The notes below the pieces were generated by a model, which saw nothing but the letters and a program-made list of their open reading frames with translations, was not told the origin of the DNA and ran no database searches. Shown here piece by piece: positions 1-8,267 of a stretch of 64,000 nucleotides of DNA. The position numbers and the translations under genes are program-made. The stretch comes from Pelomonas baiyunensis (GTDB lineage Bacteria; Pseudomonadota; Gammaproteobacteria; Burkholderiales; Burkholderiaceae_C). The stretch is taken from the NCBI RefSeq assembly GCF_043555935.1, contig NZ_JBIGIB010000002.1, positions 558,001-622,000 on the forward strand, given 5' to 3'. The stretch's first letter is position 1; each line of letters begins with the position of its first letter.

Positions 1-426
1 GTCCCACGGCGCCAGGAACTGGCCCTTCTTGATGTTCACCGGCTTGCCGCTTTGGGCAACGGCGCGGATGAAATCGGTCTGGCGGCACAGGAAGGCCGGC
101 GTTTGCAGCACGTCCACGACGGCCGCGACGTCGGCCACCTGGCTGGCGTCATGCACATCGGTCAAGATGGGCAGGCCGGTCTGGCGACGCACTTCATCCA
201 GGATCTTCAAGCCCGCATCCATGCCCACGCCGCGCTTGGACGTGCCCGAGGAGCGATTGGCCTTGTCGAACGAGCCCTTGTAGATCAGCGGGATGCCCAA
301 GCTGTCGCAGGCTTCCTTCAGGCGGCCGGCCACGTCCAGCGTGATCTGCAGCCCCTCGATGGAGCAGGTGCCAGCGATCAGGAAGAAGGGGCGGTCGAGG
401 CCGACCGAGTAGCCGCAGAGTTCCAT
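1..426 (-). CDS. kdsA: 3-deoxy-D-manno-octulosonate 8-phosphate synthase (3' part cut by window edge)
   Basis: Cytoplasmic enzyme that condenses phosphoenolpyruvate with arabinose 5-phosphate to make KDO 8-phosphate for lipid A-core synthesis. The first 142 codons are present, starting MELCGYSVGL. Recognisable family stretches are FFLIAGTCSIEG, the substrate-binding segment YKGSFDKANRSS, and LTDVHD. A cysteine (AGTC) sits where metal-dependent members of the family carry their metal-ligand Cys and E. coli has Asn, so I infer the metal-dependent class. The ATG overlaps the pyrG stop as ATGA, so the two genes are translationally coupled. The C-terminal half lies outside the window. Confidence 0.93.
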   Translation of the reverse strand, partial: MELCGYSVGLDRPFFLIAGTCSIEGLQITLDVAGRLKEACDSLGIPLIYKGSFDKANRSSGTSKRGVGMDAGLKILDEVRRQTGLPILTDVHDASQVADVAAVVDVLQTPAFLCRQTDFIRAVAQSGKPVNIKKGQFLAPWD

Positions 427-2075
427 CACGATGCCTTTGCCTTGTGGTCCAGCGCAGCCTTGATGAAGGCCGTGAACAACGGGTGGCCGCCCCAGGGGGT
501 CGACTTGAATTCCGGGTGGAATTGAACGCCCACGTACCAGGGGTGCACGTCGCGCGGCAGTTCCACCATCTCGGTCAGCTTCTCGCGCTGCGTGATGGCC
601 GAGATGATCAAGCCGGCCTTCTGCAGGCGGTCGAGGTAGTGCTCGTTGGCCTCGTAGCGGTGGCGGTGGCGCTCGTTCACCACGGGGCCATAGATGTCAT
701 GCGCCAGCGTGCCGGCCTTGACGTCGGAGCTTTGTGCGCCGAGGCGCATGGTGCCGCCGAGGTCGGAGTTGGCATCACGTTTTTGGATGCTGCCGTCGGC
801 GTCTTGCCATTCGTCGATCAGGGCGATGACGGGGTGAGGCGTTTCGGGCTCGAACTCGGTGGAGTTGGCGCCCTCCAGGCCGGCCATGTGGCGGGCGTAC
901 TCGATGGTGGCGACCTGCATGCCCAGGCAAATGCCGAGGTACGGCATCTGGTGCTCACGGGCGTACTGGGCGGCCAGGATCTTGCCCTCCACACCGCGCT
1001 TGCCGAAACCGCCGGGCACGAGGATGGCGTCGTACTGCGACAGGCTGGACACCGTCTCGGGCGTCAGCGTTTCGCTGTCGACGTACTCGATCTTCACGCC
1101 CGCGTGGTTGTGGATGCCGGCGTGGCGCAGCGCTTCGTTGAGCGACTTGTACGAGTCCGACAGGTCGGTGTACTTGCCGCACATGGCGATGGTGACTTGC
1201 GTCTTGGGGTTCTCGACCTCGAACACCAGGCTGTCCCAACGCTTCAGGTCGGCCGCCTTGGTGTTGAGCTGCAGCTTGGTGCAGATGAGCTGGTCCAGCC
1301 CCTGCTCGTGCAGCACGCGCGGCACCTTGTAGATGGTGTTCACGTCCCACATCGAGATCACGCCGTACTCGGGCACGTTCGTGAACAGCGAAATCTTTTC
1401 GCGCTCGTCGTCCGGAATGCGGCGGTCGGCACGGCAGATCAGTGCGTCGGGCTGGATGCCGATTTCACGCAGTTTCTGCACCGTGTGCTGGGTGGGCTTG
1501 GTCTTCAGTTCACCGGCTGCGGCAATCCACGGCACGTAGGTCAGGTGCACGAAGGCCACGTTGGTCGGGCCCATCTTCAGGCTCATCTGGCGCGCGGCTT
1601 CCAGGAAGGGCAGGGACTCGATGTCGCCCACCGTGCCGCCGATTTCCACGATGGCCACATCCACCGCGTCCGGCGTGCCATGGCCGGCACCGCGCTTGAT
1701 GAATTCCTGCATCTCGCCGGTGATGTGCGGGATCACCTGCACCGTCTTGCCCAGGTAGTCGCCGCGGCGTTCCTTCTCCAGCACCGACATGTAGATCTGG
1801 CCGGTGGTGAAGTTGTTGGCCTTCTTCATCCGCGTGGTGATGAAGCGCTCGTAGTGGCCGAGGTCGAGGTCGGTTTCTGCGCCGTCATCGGTGACGAAGA
1901 CTTCGCCGTGCTGGAAGGGCGACATCGTGCCGGGGTCGACGTTGATGTACGGGTCCAGCTTGATGAGGGTGACTTTGAGGCCGCGCGATTCGAGGATGGC
2001 AGCCAGGGAGGCCGACGCGATGCCCTTGCCGAGAGAGGACACCACACCGCCGGTGACGAAGACGTATTTGGTCAT
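426..2075 (-). CDS. pyrG: CTP synthase
   Basis: Glutamine-dependent amination of UTP to CTP, the last step of de novo CTP synthesis. At 549 residues it is full length. The N-terminal synthetase domain opens with VFVTGGVVSSLGKG, the nucleotide-binding loop, and continues with KLDPYINVDPGTMSPFQHGE. The C-terminal class I glutaminase domain has the nucleophile segment LGICLGMQ and the catalytic His-Glu in VQFHPEFKS. It is followed by kdsA with an ATGA overlap and lies 93 bp downstream of mutS on the same strand. Ordinary housekeeping gene. Confidence 0.98.
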   Translation of the reverse strand: MTKYVFVTGGVVSSLGKGIASASLAAILESRGLKVTLIKLDPYINVDPGTMSPFQHGEVFVTDDGAETDLDLGHYERFITTRMKKANNFTTGQIYMSVLEKERRGDYLGKTVQVIPHITGEMQEFIKRGAGHGTPDAVDVAIVEIGGTVGDIESLPFLEAARQMSLKMGPTNVAFVHLTYVPWIAAAGELKTKPTQHTVQKLREIGIQPDALICRADRRIPDDEREKISLFTNVPEYGVISMWDVNTIYKVPRVLHEQGLDQLICTKLQLNTKAADLKRWDSLVFEVENPKTQVTIAMCGKYTDLSDSYKSLNEALRHAGIHNHAGVKIEYVDSETLTPETVSSLSQYDAILVPGGFGKRGVEGKILAAQYAREHQMPYLGICLGMQVATIEYARHMAGLEGANSTEFEPETPHPVIALIDEWQDADGSIQKRDANSDLGGTMRLGAQSSDVKAGTLAHDIYGPVVNERHRHRYEANEHYLDRLQKAGLIISAITQREKLTEMVELPRDVHPWYVGVQFHPEFKSTPWGGHPLFTAFIKAALDHKAKAS

Positions 2076-2081
2076 GTCTTG

Positions 2082-2104
2082 CAGCAGCCCAGAACAGGCT
2101 GCTG
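2082..2104 (-). promoter_or_regulatory. Small hairpin in the pyrG leader
   Basis: An 8-bp perfect stem, CAGCAGCC / GGCTGCTG with a 7-nt loop, ends only a few bases before the pyrG ATG on the minus strand. No T-tract follows, so it is not a standard terminator for mutS. It would occupy the region where a ribosome binding site is expected. It may affect pyrG translation or be chance in GC-rich DNA. Confidence 0.25.
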
Positions 2105-2168
2105 TGGTGGGAAATTGCGATTGTAAATGCTCCGACTCACCCCGGCCTTCGCGCTGCGCGGGCTGCGT

Positions 2169-4778
2169 TCAGCCTCGCGCGATGGCCTTCAGGCGGTACA
2201 GCGCGTCCAGCGCTTCACGCGGTGACAGGGCGTCCGGGTCGACCGCCGCCAGAGCCTCCACCAAGGGGCTCGGCTCCGATGCCGGGGGCGGCGCCGGCGG
2301 AGCAGCGAACAGGTCGAACTGGTCGTCAGCCGCGTTTTGGCGAGCTTCCAGCGCTTCCAGCGTTGCGCGGGCCTGGCGCACCAGGCTGGCGGGCATGCCG
2401 GCCAGCTTGGCCACCTGCACGCCGTAGCTGCGGCTCGCCGGGCCCGCCTGCAGCTCGTGCAGGAACACGATGTCTTCGCCGCTTTCCACGGCCGACACGT
2501 GCCAGTTCTGCGCCTGCGGGTGTTTGGCCGGGAACTCGGTCAGCTCGAAGTAGTGCGTGGCGAACAGCGTGAAGGCGCGGGTTTTGTCGTGCAGGTGCGT
2601 GGCAATGGCCGAGGCCAGCGCCAGGCCGTCGAACGTGGACGTGCCGCGGCCGATTTCGTCCATCAGCACGAGGGACTGGTCGGTGGCCGAATGCAGGATG
2701 GCCGCACCTTCGGTCATCTCCAGCATGAAGGTGGACTGTGCGTTGGCCAGATCGTCGGCCGCGCCGATGCGGGTGTGGATGGCGTCCATCGGACCCAGCC
2801 GGCAACTGGTGGCGGGCACGTAGCTACCGATGGCGGCCAGCAGTGCAATCAGCGCCACCTGTCGCATGAAGGTGCTCTTGCCGCCCATGTTGGGGCCGGT
2901 GATGACCAGCATGCGGGTGCGGGCGTCCAGCTTGCAGTCGTTGGGCATGAACTCCGCGCCGCCGGTTTCGGCCAGGCGGGCCTGCACCACCGGGTGGCGG
3001 CCGGCTTCGATCTCCAGGCAGGGCTGCGGCACGAACTCCGGGCGGCACCAGTTCAGCGTCGCCGCCCGTTCGGCCAGGGCGGCCAGCGCATCGAGCGAGG
3101 CCAGCGCGCGGCCCAATTGGGTCAGTGAATCCAGCCGGCCCATCAGCGCGTCCACCACCTGCTCGTACAGCAGCTTTTCACGGGCCAGCGCCCGCTCCTG
3201 GGCGGACAGCGCCTTGTCTTCAAACGCTTTCAGTTCGGGCGTGATGTAGCGCTCGGCGTTTTTCAGGGTCTGGCGCCGTTGGTAGTCCATCGGCACCTTG
3301 TCGACCTGGCCTTGCGTGACCTCGATGTAGAAGCCGTGCACCCGGTTGAACTGCACGCGCAGGTTGGCAATGCCGGTGCGCGCGCGCTCGCGGGATTCCA
3401 GGTCGAGCAGGAAGCCGTCGCAGTTCTGCTGAATGCCGCGCAGCTCGTCGAGTTCGGCGTCGAACCCATCGGCCATGACGCCGCCGTCCCGAGGCAGCAG
3501 GGCCGGCTCGGCCGCGATGGCGCGCTCCAGCAACTCCAGCACGTCGCTCGGCGGCGTCAGGGCTGCGGCCGACACGCCCAGCAGCGCGGGCGGCAGGGTG
3601 GCGCGCAGTGGCGGCAATGCCTGCAGCGTGGCCCGCAGGCCGGTGAGCTCGCGCGGGCGCACCTGGCGCAGGGCGATGCGTGCGGCAATGCGCTCCACGT
3701 CGCTGATGGACTTGAGTGCTTCGCGCAGCGGCTCGAAGCCATGGGCCTGCAGCGCGGCGATCGCATCGTGCCGGGCCACGGCTTCGTCGCGATCGCGTTT
3801 GGGGTGTAGCAACCACTGGCGCAGCGTGCGGCTGCCCATGCCGGTCTTGCAGGTGTCCAGCAGCGAGAACAGCGTGGGGCTGGTCTCGCCGCGCAGCGTG
3901 TGGGTCAGTTCCAGGTTGCGCTGCGTGGCGGGCGGCAGGTCCAGCAAGTCGCTGGCCCGTTGCACACGCAGCGAGCGCACGTGTGCCAAAGCGCGGCCCT
4001 GGGTGTGTTCGGCAAACGCCAGCAGGGCGCTGGCTGCGGCGTGGGCCAGCGCCAGTTCCTGGGCGTTGAAACCCTGCAGGTTGGCCACGCCCAGTTGGTC
4101 GCACAGCTTGCGCTGACCCAGGGTGCCGTCGAACTGCCAACTGGGTCGGTTGGTGACCGGAAAGCGCGCCCGCATCACCGCCGCGGGTTGCTGCTCGCGG
4201 TTGACCAGAATTTCAGCCGGCATCAGCCGCGCCAGCCACCCCGGCAGCTCCACGTCACTGCATTCGGCCAGGCCGATTTCGCCTTGTGTGAGTGACAGCC
4301 AAGCCAGCCCATGACGCTTGCCTTGCACGCTCACGCTCAGCAGCACGGCGTCTTGCTTGTCTGCCAACAGTTCCGTGTCGGTGATGGTGCCGGGGGTGAC
4401 GACTCGCACCACCTTGCGCTCCACCGGCCCCTTGCTGGCCCCGACCTCGCCCACCTGTTCGGCAATCGCCACCGCCTCGCCCAGCTTGATCAGCTTGGCC
4501 AGGTAGCTCTCCAGCGCATGCACCGGCACGCCTGCCATCACCACCGGCTGGCCCGCACTCTGGCCGCGGGTGGTGATCGTGATGTCCAGCAGCGCGTGGC
4601 ACTTGCGGGCGTCGTCGTAGAAGACCTCGTAGAAATCGCCCATCCGGTACAGCAGCAGCGTGTCCGGGAAGTCAGCTTTCAGGCCCAGGTACTGGGCCAT
4701 CATCGGCGTGTGGCCAGCCAAGTCCTTGTCGGAGTTCGCTTTTTCTTTATCTGACAGGGACTTACCTTCGATGAGCAT
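2169..4778 (-). CDS. mutS: DNA mismatch repair protein MutS
   Basis: Mismatch-recognition ATPase that binds mispairs and recruits MutL. At 869 residues it is full length. The mismatch-binding Phe-x-Glu-like segment is in MGDFYEVFYDDA. The ATPase domain has Walker A TGPNMGGKST, Walker B LMDEIGRGTSTFDG and the switch segment FATHYFELTEF. The usual family start (HTPMMAQYL) is preceded by about 22 residues, MLIEGKSLSDKEKANSDKDL, encoded by unusually AT-rich codons. The island integrase begins just upstream in the opposite direction, so the mutS promoter must lie in or across the island junction. Confidence 0.97.
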   Translation of the reverse strand: MLIEGKSLSDKEKANSDKDLAGHTPMMAQYLGLKADFPDTLLLYRMGDFYEVFYDDARKCHALLDITITTRGQSAGQPVVMAGVPVHALESYLAKLIKLGEAVAIAEQVGEVGASKGPVERKVVRVVTPGTITDTELLADKQDAVLLSVSVQGKRHGLAWLSLTQGEIGLAECSDVELPGWLARLMPAEILVNREQQPAAVMRARFPVTNRPSWQFDGTLGQRKLCDQLGVANLQGFNAQELALAHAAASALLAFAEHTQGRALAHVRSLRVQRASDLLDLPPATQRNLELTHTLRGETSPTLFSLLDTCKTGMGSRTLRQWLLHPKRDRDEAVARHDAIAALQAHGFEPLREALKSISDVERIAARIALRQVRPRELTGLRATLQALPPLRATLPPALLGVSAAALTPPSDVLELLERAIAAEPALLPRDGGVMADGFDAELDELRGIQQNCDGFLLDLESRERARTGIANLRVQFNRVHGFYIEVTQGQVDKVPMDYQRRQTLKNAERYITPELKAFEDKALSAQERALAREKLLYEQVVDALMGRLDSLTQLGRALASLDALAALAERAATLNWCRPEFVPQPCLEIEAGRHPVVQARLAETGGAEFMPNDCKLDARTRMLVITGPNMGGKSTFMRQVALIALLAAIGSYVPATSCRLGPMDAIHTRIGAADDLANAQSTFMLEMTEGAAILHSATDQSLVLMDEIGRGTSTFDGLALASAIATHLHDKTRAFTLFATHYFELTEFPAKHPQAQNWHVSAVESGEDIVFLHELQAGPASRSYGVQVAKLAGMPASLVRQARATLEALEARQNAADDQFDLFAAPPAPPPASEPSPLVEALAAVDPDALSPREALDALYRLKAIARG

Positions 4779-4799
4779 TGCAGAGAGTTGCAGCCGATT

Positions 4800-4824
4800 G
4801 CCGCAAAAGGGGAGGTTTTGCGGC
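4800..4824. repeat. 9-bp inverted repeat with 7-bp spacer at the island junction; candidate integrase core site (attL) or terminator
   Basis: GCCGCAAAA and TTTTGCGGC are perfect inverted 9-bp arms around a 7-bp spacer (ggggagg), 21 bp upstream of the mutS start codon and just before the integrase gene. Inverted arms around a 6-8 bp spacer is the geometry of a tyrosine-recombinase core site. The plus-strand right arm is also followed by a T-rich tract (TGTTTTGT), so a terminator is a real alternative. The matching right-end copy would lie outside the window. Confidence 0.4.
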
Positions 4825-4892
4825 TGTTTTGTAGCTACGGCGTAGCTTCGTCTGCTGCTACAACCGAACCTGATGATGGAGACGCCTCGACC

Positions 4893-6389
4893 GTGACGAA
4901 AAAGAGAGCCACTAACAAGCCGACGCCGAAGACCGTATTAGACAAGAGGACGGTGGCCGACTGCACGTTCGATGCCATCCCGGTGTTTGACGCCTCGGGC
5001 AAGCAGACCGGCACGGTTCCGAACGAGGCGCAGGCGTTCTACGACATCCACGACACGCACAAGGATGCGCCGACCGGATTCCGCCTGCGGGTCAACCGGT
5101 CCGTGAAGACCTACGTCCTGGTTCAACGGGTCGCGTCCAAGGTGAAGACGGTCAGTGTCGGCCGGCACCCTGACCTGCTCCTGGGCGCAGGTGTAGCGCC
5201 GGACCGGAACGCGCGCTTGGTCGCGGCAGAACTCTCTGCTCGCTTGCGACGCGGCGAGGACATCAATCAGACGAAGCGCGAGGAGCGCCTTGCGACCCAG
5301 AAATCCGAAGTGACTCTACGCGTACTGTTCAGCCGATGGATGGCCGACTACGTGGCCAGCGCCAAGCGCGACCCTCGCGAAAACACCATCGCGGCGGTGG
5401 AAAAGGCGCAGCAGCGGCTCGGACACAAGCTGCTGGACACGCCCGCTGACGCGCTGACCTGGCGGGACCTCGAAGTCTTCTTCGTAGACAAGGCGACCAA
5501 GAAGGGGCATCTCACAGCGGCTGAGCAGACCATCCGGTGGGTCTCCGCCGTCTACAACAAGGAAAACCATCGCATCACCTTGGACGCGCTGCAGGCCAAG
5601 TCGCAGCCATCGCTCTATGCGAACCCGGCGGAAATCTTCATCAAGACGGGGGCGCTTCGCAACAACGCCGAGCTTGAACGCGACTACGACAAGAAGGGCG
5701 TCCGCAGGCCACTCAGTGGCCAGCGGGAGCACTTCAGAAAGTGGTTGGACTACGTCGTGGCAGCGCGAGATGACTTGAACAAGTCCCGCACCGGCGCGGA
5801 CTACATGCTGTTGACGGTTGTCCTTGGGATGCGCCGCAACGAGACGGCAGGGCTGCTCTGGAACGACCGATTGTCCAAGGCGCCAGAGCCGGGCCATGCG
5901 CTGCGTGGGTACAACTTCATCGACCTTGACCACGCTGTCGCTGTCCTGAACGTAACCAAGAACCGGTATGCGCATCGCATCCCAATTCCGGGCTTCGTCC
6001 TTCAGATGCTGAGAGAGCGACGCCTGCTGGTCGGGGACTCGCCCTATGTGTTCCCGCGCGTCTCACGGTCGAAGCTTGCGAAGGCAGCCCACTACAACGA
6101 CCCGCGCTCGTTTCTTGATGAGGTCAAGAAGGCCATCAAGGTCAACTTTTCCACCCACGACCTTCGCAGGACGTTTGGCAACATCGTGACAGAGATGGGC
6201 TTGCCGGACCGCTTGGCAAGGCAACTGCTCAATCACAAGAGTGGCGGCGTCGTCGCCCGATACGCGGACCAGTCACTGGAGCAACTCAGGCCGGTGATGG
6301 AGGATGTCGAGGACGAAATGCTGGCCTACGCAACGACAAGCCCCAAGCCGAAGCGCGAACGGCACTTCAAGACCAGGAGCTACGCCTGA
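4893..6389 (+). CDS. Tyrosine recombinase (island integrase)
   Basis: Site-specific recombinase expected to integrate and excise the island. An N-terminal arm-binding-like region (FRLRVNRSVKTYVLV, VSVGRHPDL) precedes the catalytic domain. With numbering from the GTG at 4893 the catalytic residues visible are R314 (GMRRNETAGLLW), H422 and R425 (THDLRRTFGN), H448 (LNHKSGG) and the nucleophile Y457 (ARYADQS). I chose the GTG start because GGAG lies 11 nt upstream; the frame stays open back to an ATG at 4788. The gene starts about 110 bp from mutS, divergently, and overlaps the next gene by one base (TGATG). Confidence 0.9.
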   Translation: MTKKRATNKPTPKTVLDKRTVADCTFDAIPVFDASGKQTGTVPNEAQAFYDIHDTHKDAPTGFRLRVNRSVKTYVLVQRVASKVKTVSVGRHPDLLLGAGVAPDRNARLVAAELSARLRRGEDINQTKREERLATQKSEVTLRVLFSRWMADYVASAKRDPRENTIAAVEKAQQRLGHKLLDTPADALTWRDLEVFFVDKATKKGHLTAAEQTIRWVSAVYNKENHRITLDALQAKSQPSLYANPAEIFIKTGALRNNAELERDYDKKGVRRPLSGQREHFRKWLDYVVAARDDLNKSRTGADYMLLTVVLGMRRNETAGLLWNDRLSKAPEPGHALRGYNFIDLDHAVAVLNVTKNRYAHRIPIPGFVLQMLRERRLLVGDSPYVFPRVSRSKLAKAAHYNDPRSFLDEVKKAIKVNFSTHDLRRTFGNIVTEMGLPDRLARQLLNHKSGGVVARYADQSLEQLRPVMEDVEDEMLAYATTSPKPKRERHFKTRSYA

Positions 6390-7063
6390 TGCTCGCCCGC
6401 GCATCCTCTCCCTCGTTCCGTGATGCTGCCCTCGAGCGGCAGCTCGGCCCAGAGTTCTTGATGAACGTCGAGCAAGCCGCTCTGTACTTGTCAGTGTCAG
6501 CGTCAACGCTGAACCATTGGCGCTCGGACGGAAAGGGGCCACGCTTTGTCAAGCTCTGTGGTTCGACGCGCGGTGCCATTCGATACCGCCTCGTGGACCT
6601 GCGAGACTACGTTGACAAGAACACGTTCTCAAGTGTGGCGGAGGCCGAGCTGTCCAGCGCGATGTCGCGGGTCAGCGCATTCTGGGATGACTGGAGGAAG
6701 CCGCACCCATTTGTCGCCAAGGGGCCTCACTTCCTACTCGATTCGGCGTTGGCAGACAGGGAGACGTTCCTGGCGGTTCTGTGCGACCCGTATGCGCGCG
6801 TGCGATGGCTCAGGCCGGGGACCGCATTGAAGCGGCCTTGGTGCCGTCCTGAGCGACGAGCAGAGCTGCTCGCGGCGTTCCTGAACTCGGAGCAAGGCGC
6901 AGGTCAATCGCAGGACGTCGAAGCCGCATACAAGAAGGCGCTCTGCGCTATTCCCGAGCAGCTGTGGGGAAGTCATCCAGACTTGACCCTTTCAGCGTTG
7001 ATGGAGACGGCGTCTGGTGGGCCATACCCCATCGAAGTCGTGGAGCCGACGGTGAGGGATTGA
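6389..7063 (+). CDS. Excisionase-like helix-turn-helix protein
   Basis: 224 residues. An AlpA/excisionase-type DNA-binding segment near the N-terminus reads MNVEQAALYLSVSASTLNHW, followed by a recognition-wing-like GPRFVKLCG...IRYRLVDLRDYV. The C-terminal two thirds has no motif I recognise. The ATG overlaps the integrase stop codon (TGATG), so the two are co-translated. That context suggests a recombination directionality factor or an integrase regulator, but the protein is much longer than typical excisionases, so this is inference. Confidence 0.65.
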   Translation: MLARASSPSFRDAALERQLGPEFLMNVEQAALYLSVSASTLNHWRSDGKGPRFVKLCGSTRGAIRYRLVDLRDYVDKNTFSSVAEAELSSAMSRVSAFWDDWRKPHPFVAKGPHFLLDSALADRETFLAVLCDPYARVRWLRPGTALKRPWCRPERRAELLAAFLNSEQGAGQSQDVEAAYKKALCAIPEQLWGSHPDLTLSALMETASGGPYPIEVVEPTVRD

Positions 7064-7100
7064 GTCACTGCCTTGAGTGATGCGCTTGAAGGTCGAAAAA

Positions 7101-7126
7101 GGGGACTCTGCTGTTACAGAGTCCCC
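7101..7126 (-). terminator. Rho-independent terminator of the ssb-like gene
   Basis: A perfect 10-bp stem, GGGGACTCTG / CAGAGTCCCC with a 6-nt loop, is followed on the minus strand by TTTTT. It lies about 35 bp past the stop of the ssb-like gene. Confidence 0.85.
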
Positions 7127-7160
7127 AATGAGAGATGACCGAGTGTCCTGATGTTCGTAG

Positions 7161-7475
7161 TTAGCCAGCCGCCTGGGCGGTCACGGCGGACGGCTTGGCA
7201 ATCTTGGCCGCCTCGAAAGCGATGATGAGCAGGGTTCCAGTCGGCTTGCCTTCACGCGAGAGGTAGAAATCGGTCTTGAGCTTGCCGGTCACTTTGACGA
7301 AGTCGCCTTTGTCGAATGACGGCCGGTCTTTTCCCATAACCCTCACTGAGTACCAGGTTGGCTCGGTGTCTACTCCGCGCTGCGACTCAGCCAGGCGAAA
7401 TTCGACGTAAGCGCGCTGGCTTGTCTTGCTCTTCTTCACTTCTGGCTGGGTGGCGACGTTTCCAAAAACTTGCAT
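7161..7475 (-). CDS. Small single-stranded-DNA-binding (OB-fold) protein
   Basis: 104 residues, starting MQVFGNVATQPEVKK. It keeps the OB-fold pattern of bacterial SSBs: RAYVEFRLAES, then WYSVRVMGKD, then GDFVKVTGKLKTDFY. It is shorter than chromosomal SSB and lacks the acidic partner-binding tail, as is common for SSB-like proteins of mobile elements. It probably protects ssDNA during island replication or transfer. A CTACACGT element lies 37 nt upstream of the start and a strong terminator follows, so it looks like a single-gene unit. Confidence 0.72.
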   Translation of the reverse strand: MQVFGNVATQPEVKKSKTSQRAYVEFRLAESQRGVDTEPTWYSVRVMGKDRPSFDKGDFVKVTGKLKTDFYLSREGKPTGTLLIIAFEAAKIAKPSAVTAQAAG

Positions 7476-7512
7476 GCATGTGTCCTCGTGTCAGACGGAA
7501 CGGTCCGTCCAC

Positions 7513-7520
7513 ACGTGTAG
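7513..7520 (-). promoter_or_regulatory. CTACACGT island element, copy 1 (upstream of the ssb-like gene)
   Basis: On the minus strand the site reads GTTGCTACACGTGTGG, 37 nt before the ssb-like start codon. The same 8-mer occurs at similar distance before four other island genes, so it is probably a shared promoter element or operator. Confidence 0.6.
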
Positions 7521-7557
7521 CAACTGCATTGTGACCACCTCAAGCTGCCGACACGTC

Positions 7558-8196
7558 TCAGTGCACCGCCTGCAGCGCGACCTCATCAGGCAGTGCTGGC
7601 ACCACCACTGACAGGCTCACGGCTTCGACCCTCGAGTGCTCGAACACACTCGGAATCGCGTCGGGCGCAGACAGCACCACAACGGCCATCGGCAACTCTG
7701 CGAGCAGTTCGGCCGACAGCGCTGGTTGCGCATGGCACAACTCGCGCAGCGGTGCGAGCTCATCGGCGGTAGCCGCCCCGGGTAGCACCCAGCCGGCGCT
7801 TTCACCTTCGTCACCGAGCATGAAGGCGTAAGGCTCCCTTTGCAGTGCATCGAGGTACAACCGAACCTCGTCGCACCACAGCGGAAGAACGAACCGGTGC
7901 TGGTGGCCTCCCACCTGATGCGTGAACAGCGCATATCCACTCCCGCTAGGAGAGCTGAACGCGCTGGCCCGGTGACCGACTTGGTGGACCTGTGACGAAA
8001 CGAGCAGCTCAAACATAGCGTGGTCGACATCACCGCACAGCATCCAATGACCACGAATCTGGTCAGCGACGGTCTGCCGGTCTTGCTGCAGACCGTCTTG
8101 AACCTCGGCTGGCGTCATGATGGTTGCCGGGAACAAGCGTGCGCGTTGGCCAGTTTGTCGGGCCGGCGGGTACGTCAACGTCTTCAGGGAATTCAT
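7558..8196 (-). CDS. Hypothetical island protein (paralogue of the protein at 41891-42604)
   Basis: 212 residues, no catalytic motif recognised. The middle aligns by eye with the protein at 41891-42604: LFPATIMTPAEVQ against AALLSPEDVA; RGHWMLCGDVDHAMFELL against RGWALQAVLSDEDIELM; HRFVLPLWCDEVRLYLDAL against WRWVVPMWELGAMDWLREAI. No signal peptide or membrane segment is evident. Preceded by a CTACACGT element 32 nt before the ATG, like its paralogue. Probably cytoplasmic, with an island-maintenance role by context only. Confidence 0.7.
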   Translation of the reverse strand: MNSLKTLTYPPARQTGQRARLFPATIMTPAEVQDGLQQDRQTVADQIRGHWMLCGDVDHAMFELLVSSQVHQVGHRASAFSSPSGSGYALFTHQVGGHQHRFVLPLWCDEVRLYLDALQREPYAFMLGDEGESAGWVLPGAATADELAPLRELCHAQPALSAELLAELPMAVVVLSAPDAIPSVFEHSRVEAVSLSVVVPALPDEVALQAVH

Positions 8197-8228
8197 TCTT
8201 TGGCCTCGTGTGCGCGGTATTGCGCATC

Positions 8229-8236
8229 ACGTGTAG
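8229..8236 (-). promoter_or_regulatory. CTACACGT island element, copy 2
   Basis: Minus strand GTCGCTACACGTGATG, 32 nt before the start of the hypothetical gene at 7558-8196. Same core and similar spacing as the other copies. Confidence 0.6.
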
Positions 8237-8267
8237 CGACCGCTGACCTGTCGCTGCGCAGCGCCCG

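Noticed and set aside
444..2126. Long plus-strand reading frame opposite pyrG
   Set aside because: It is the antisense of a full-length CTP synthase, a known effect of high-GC codon use; no family resemblance and no ribosome site.
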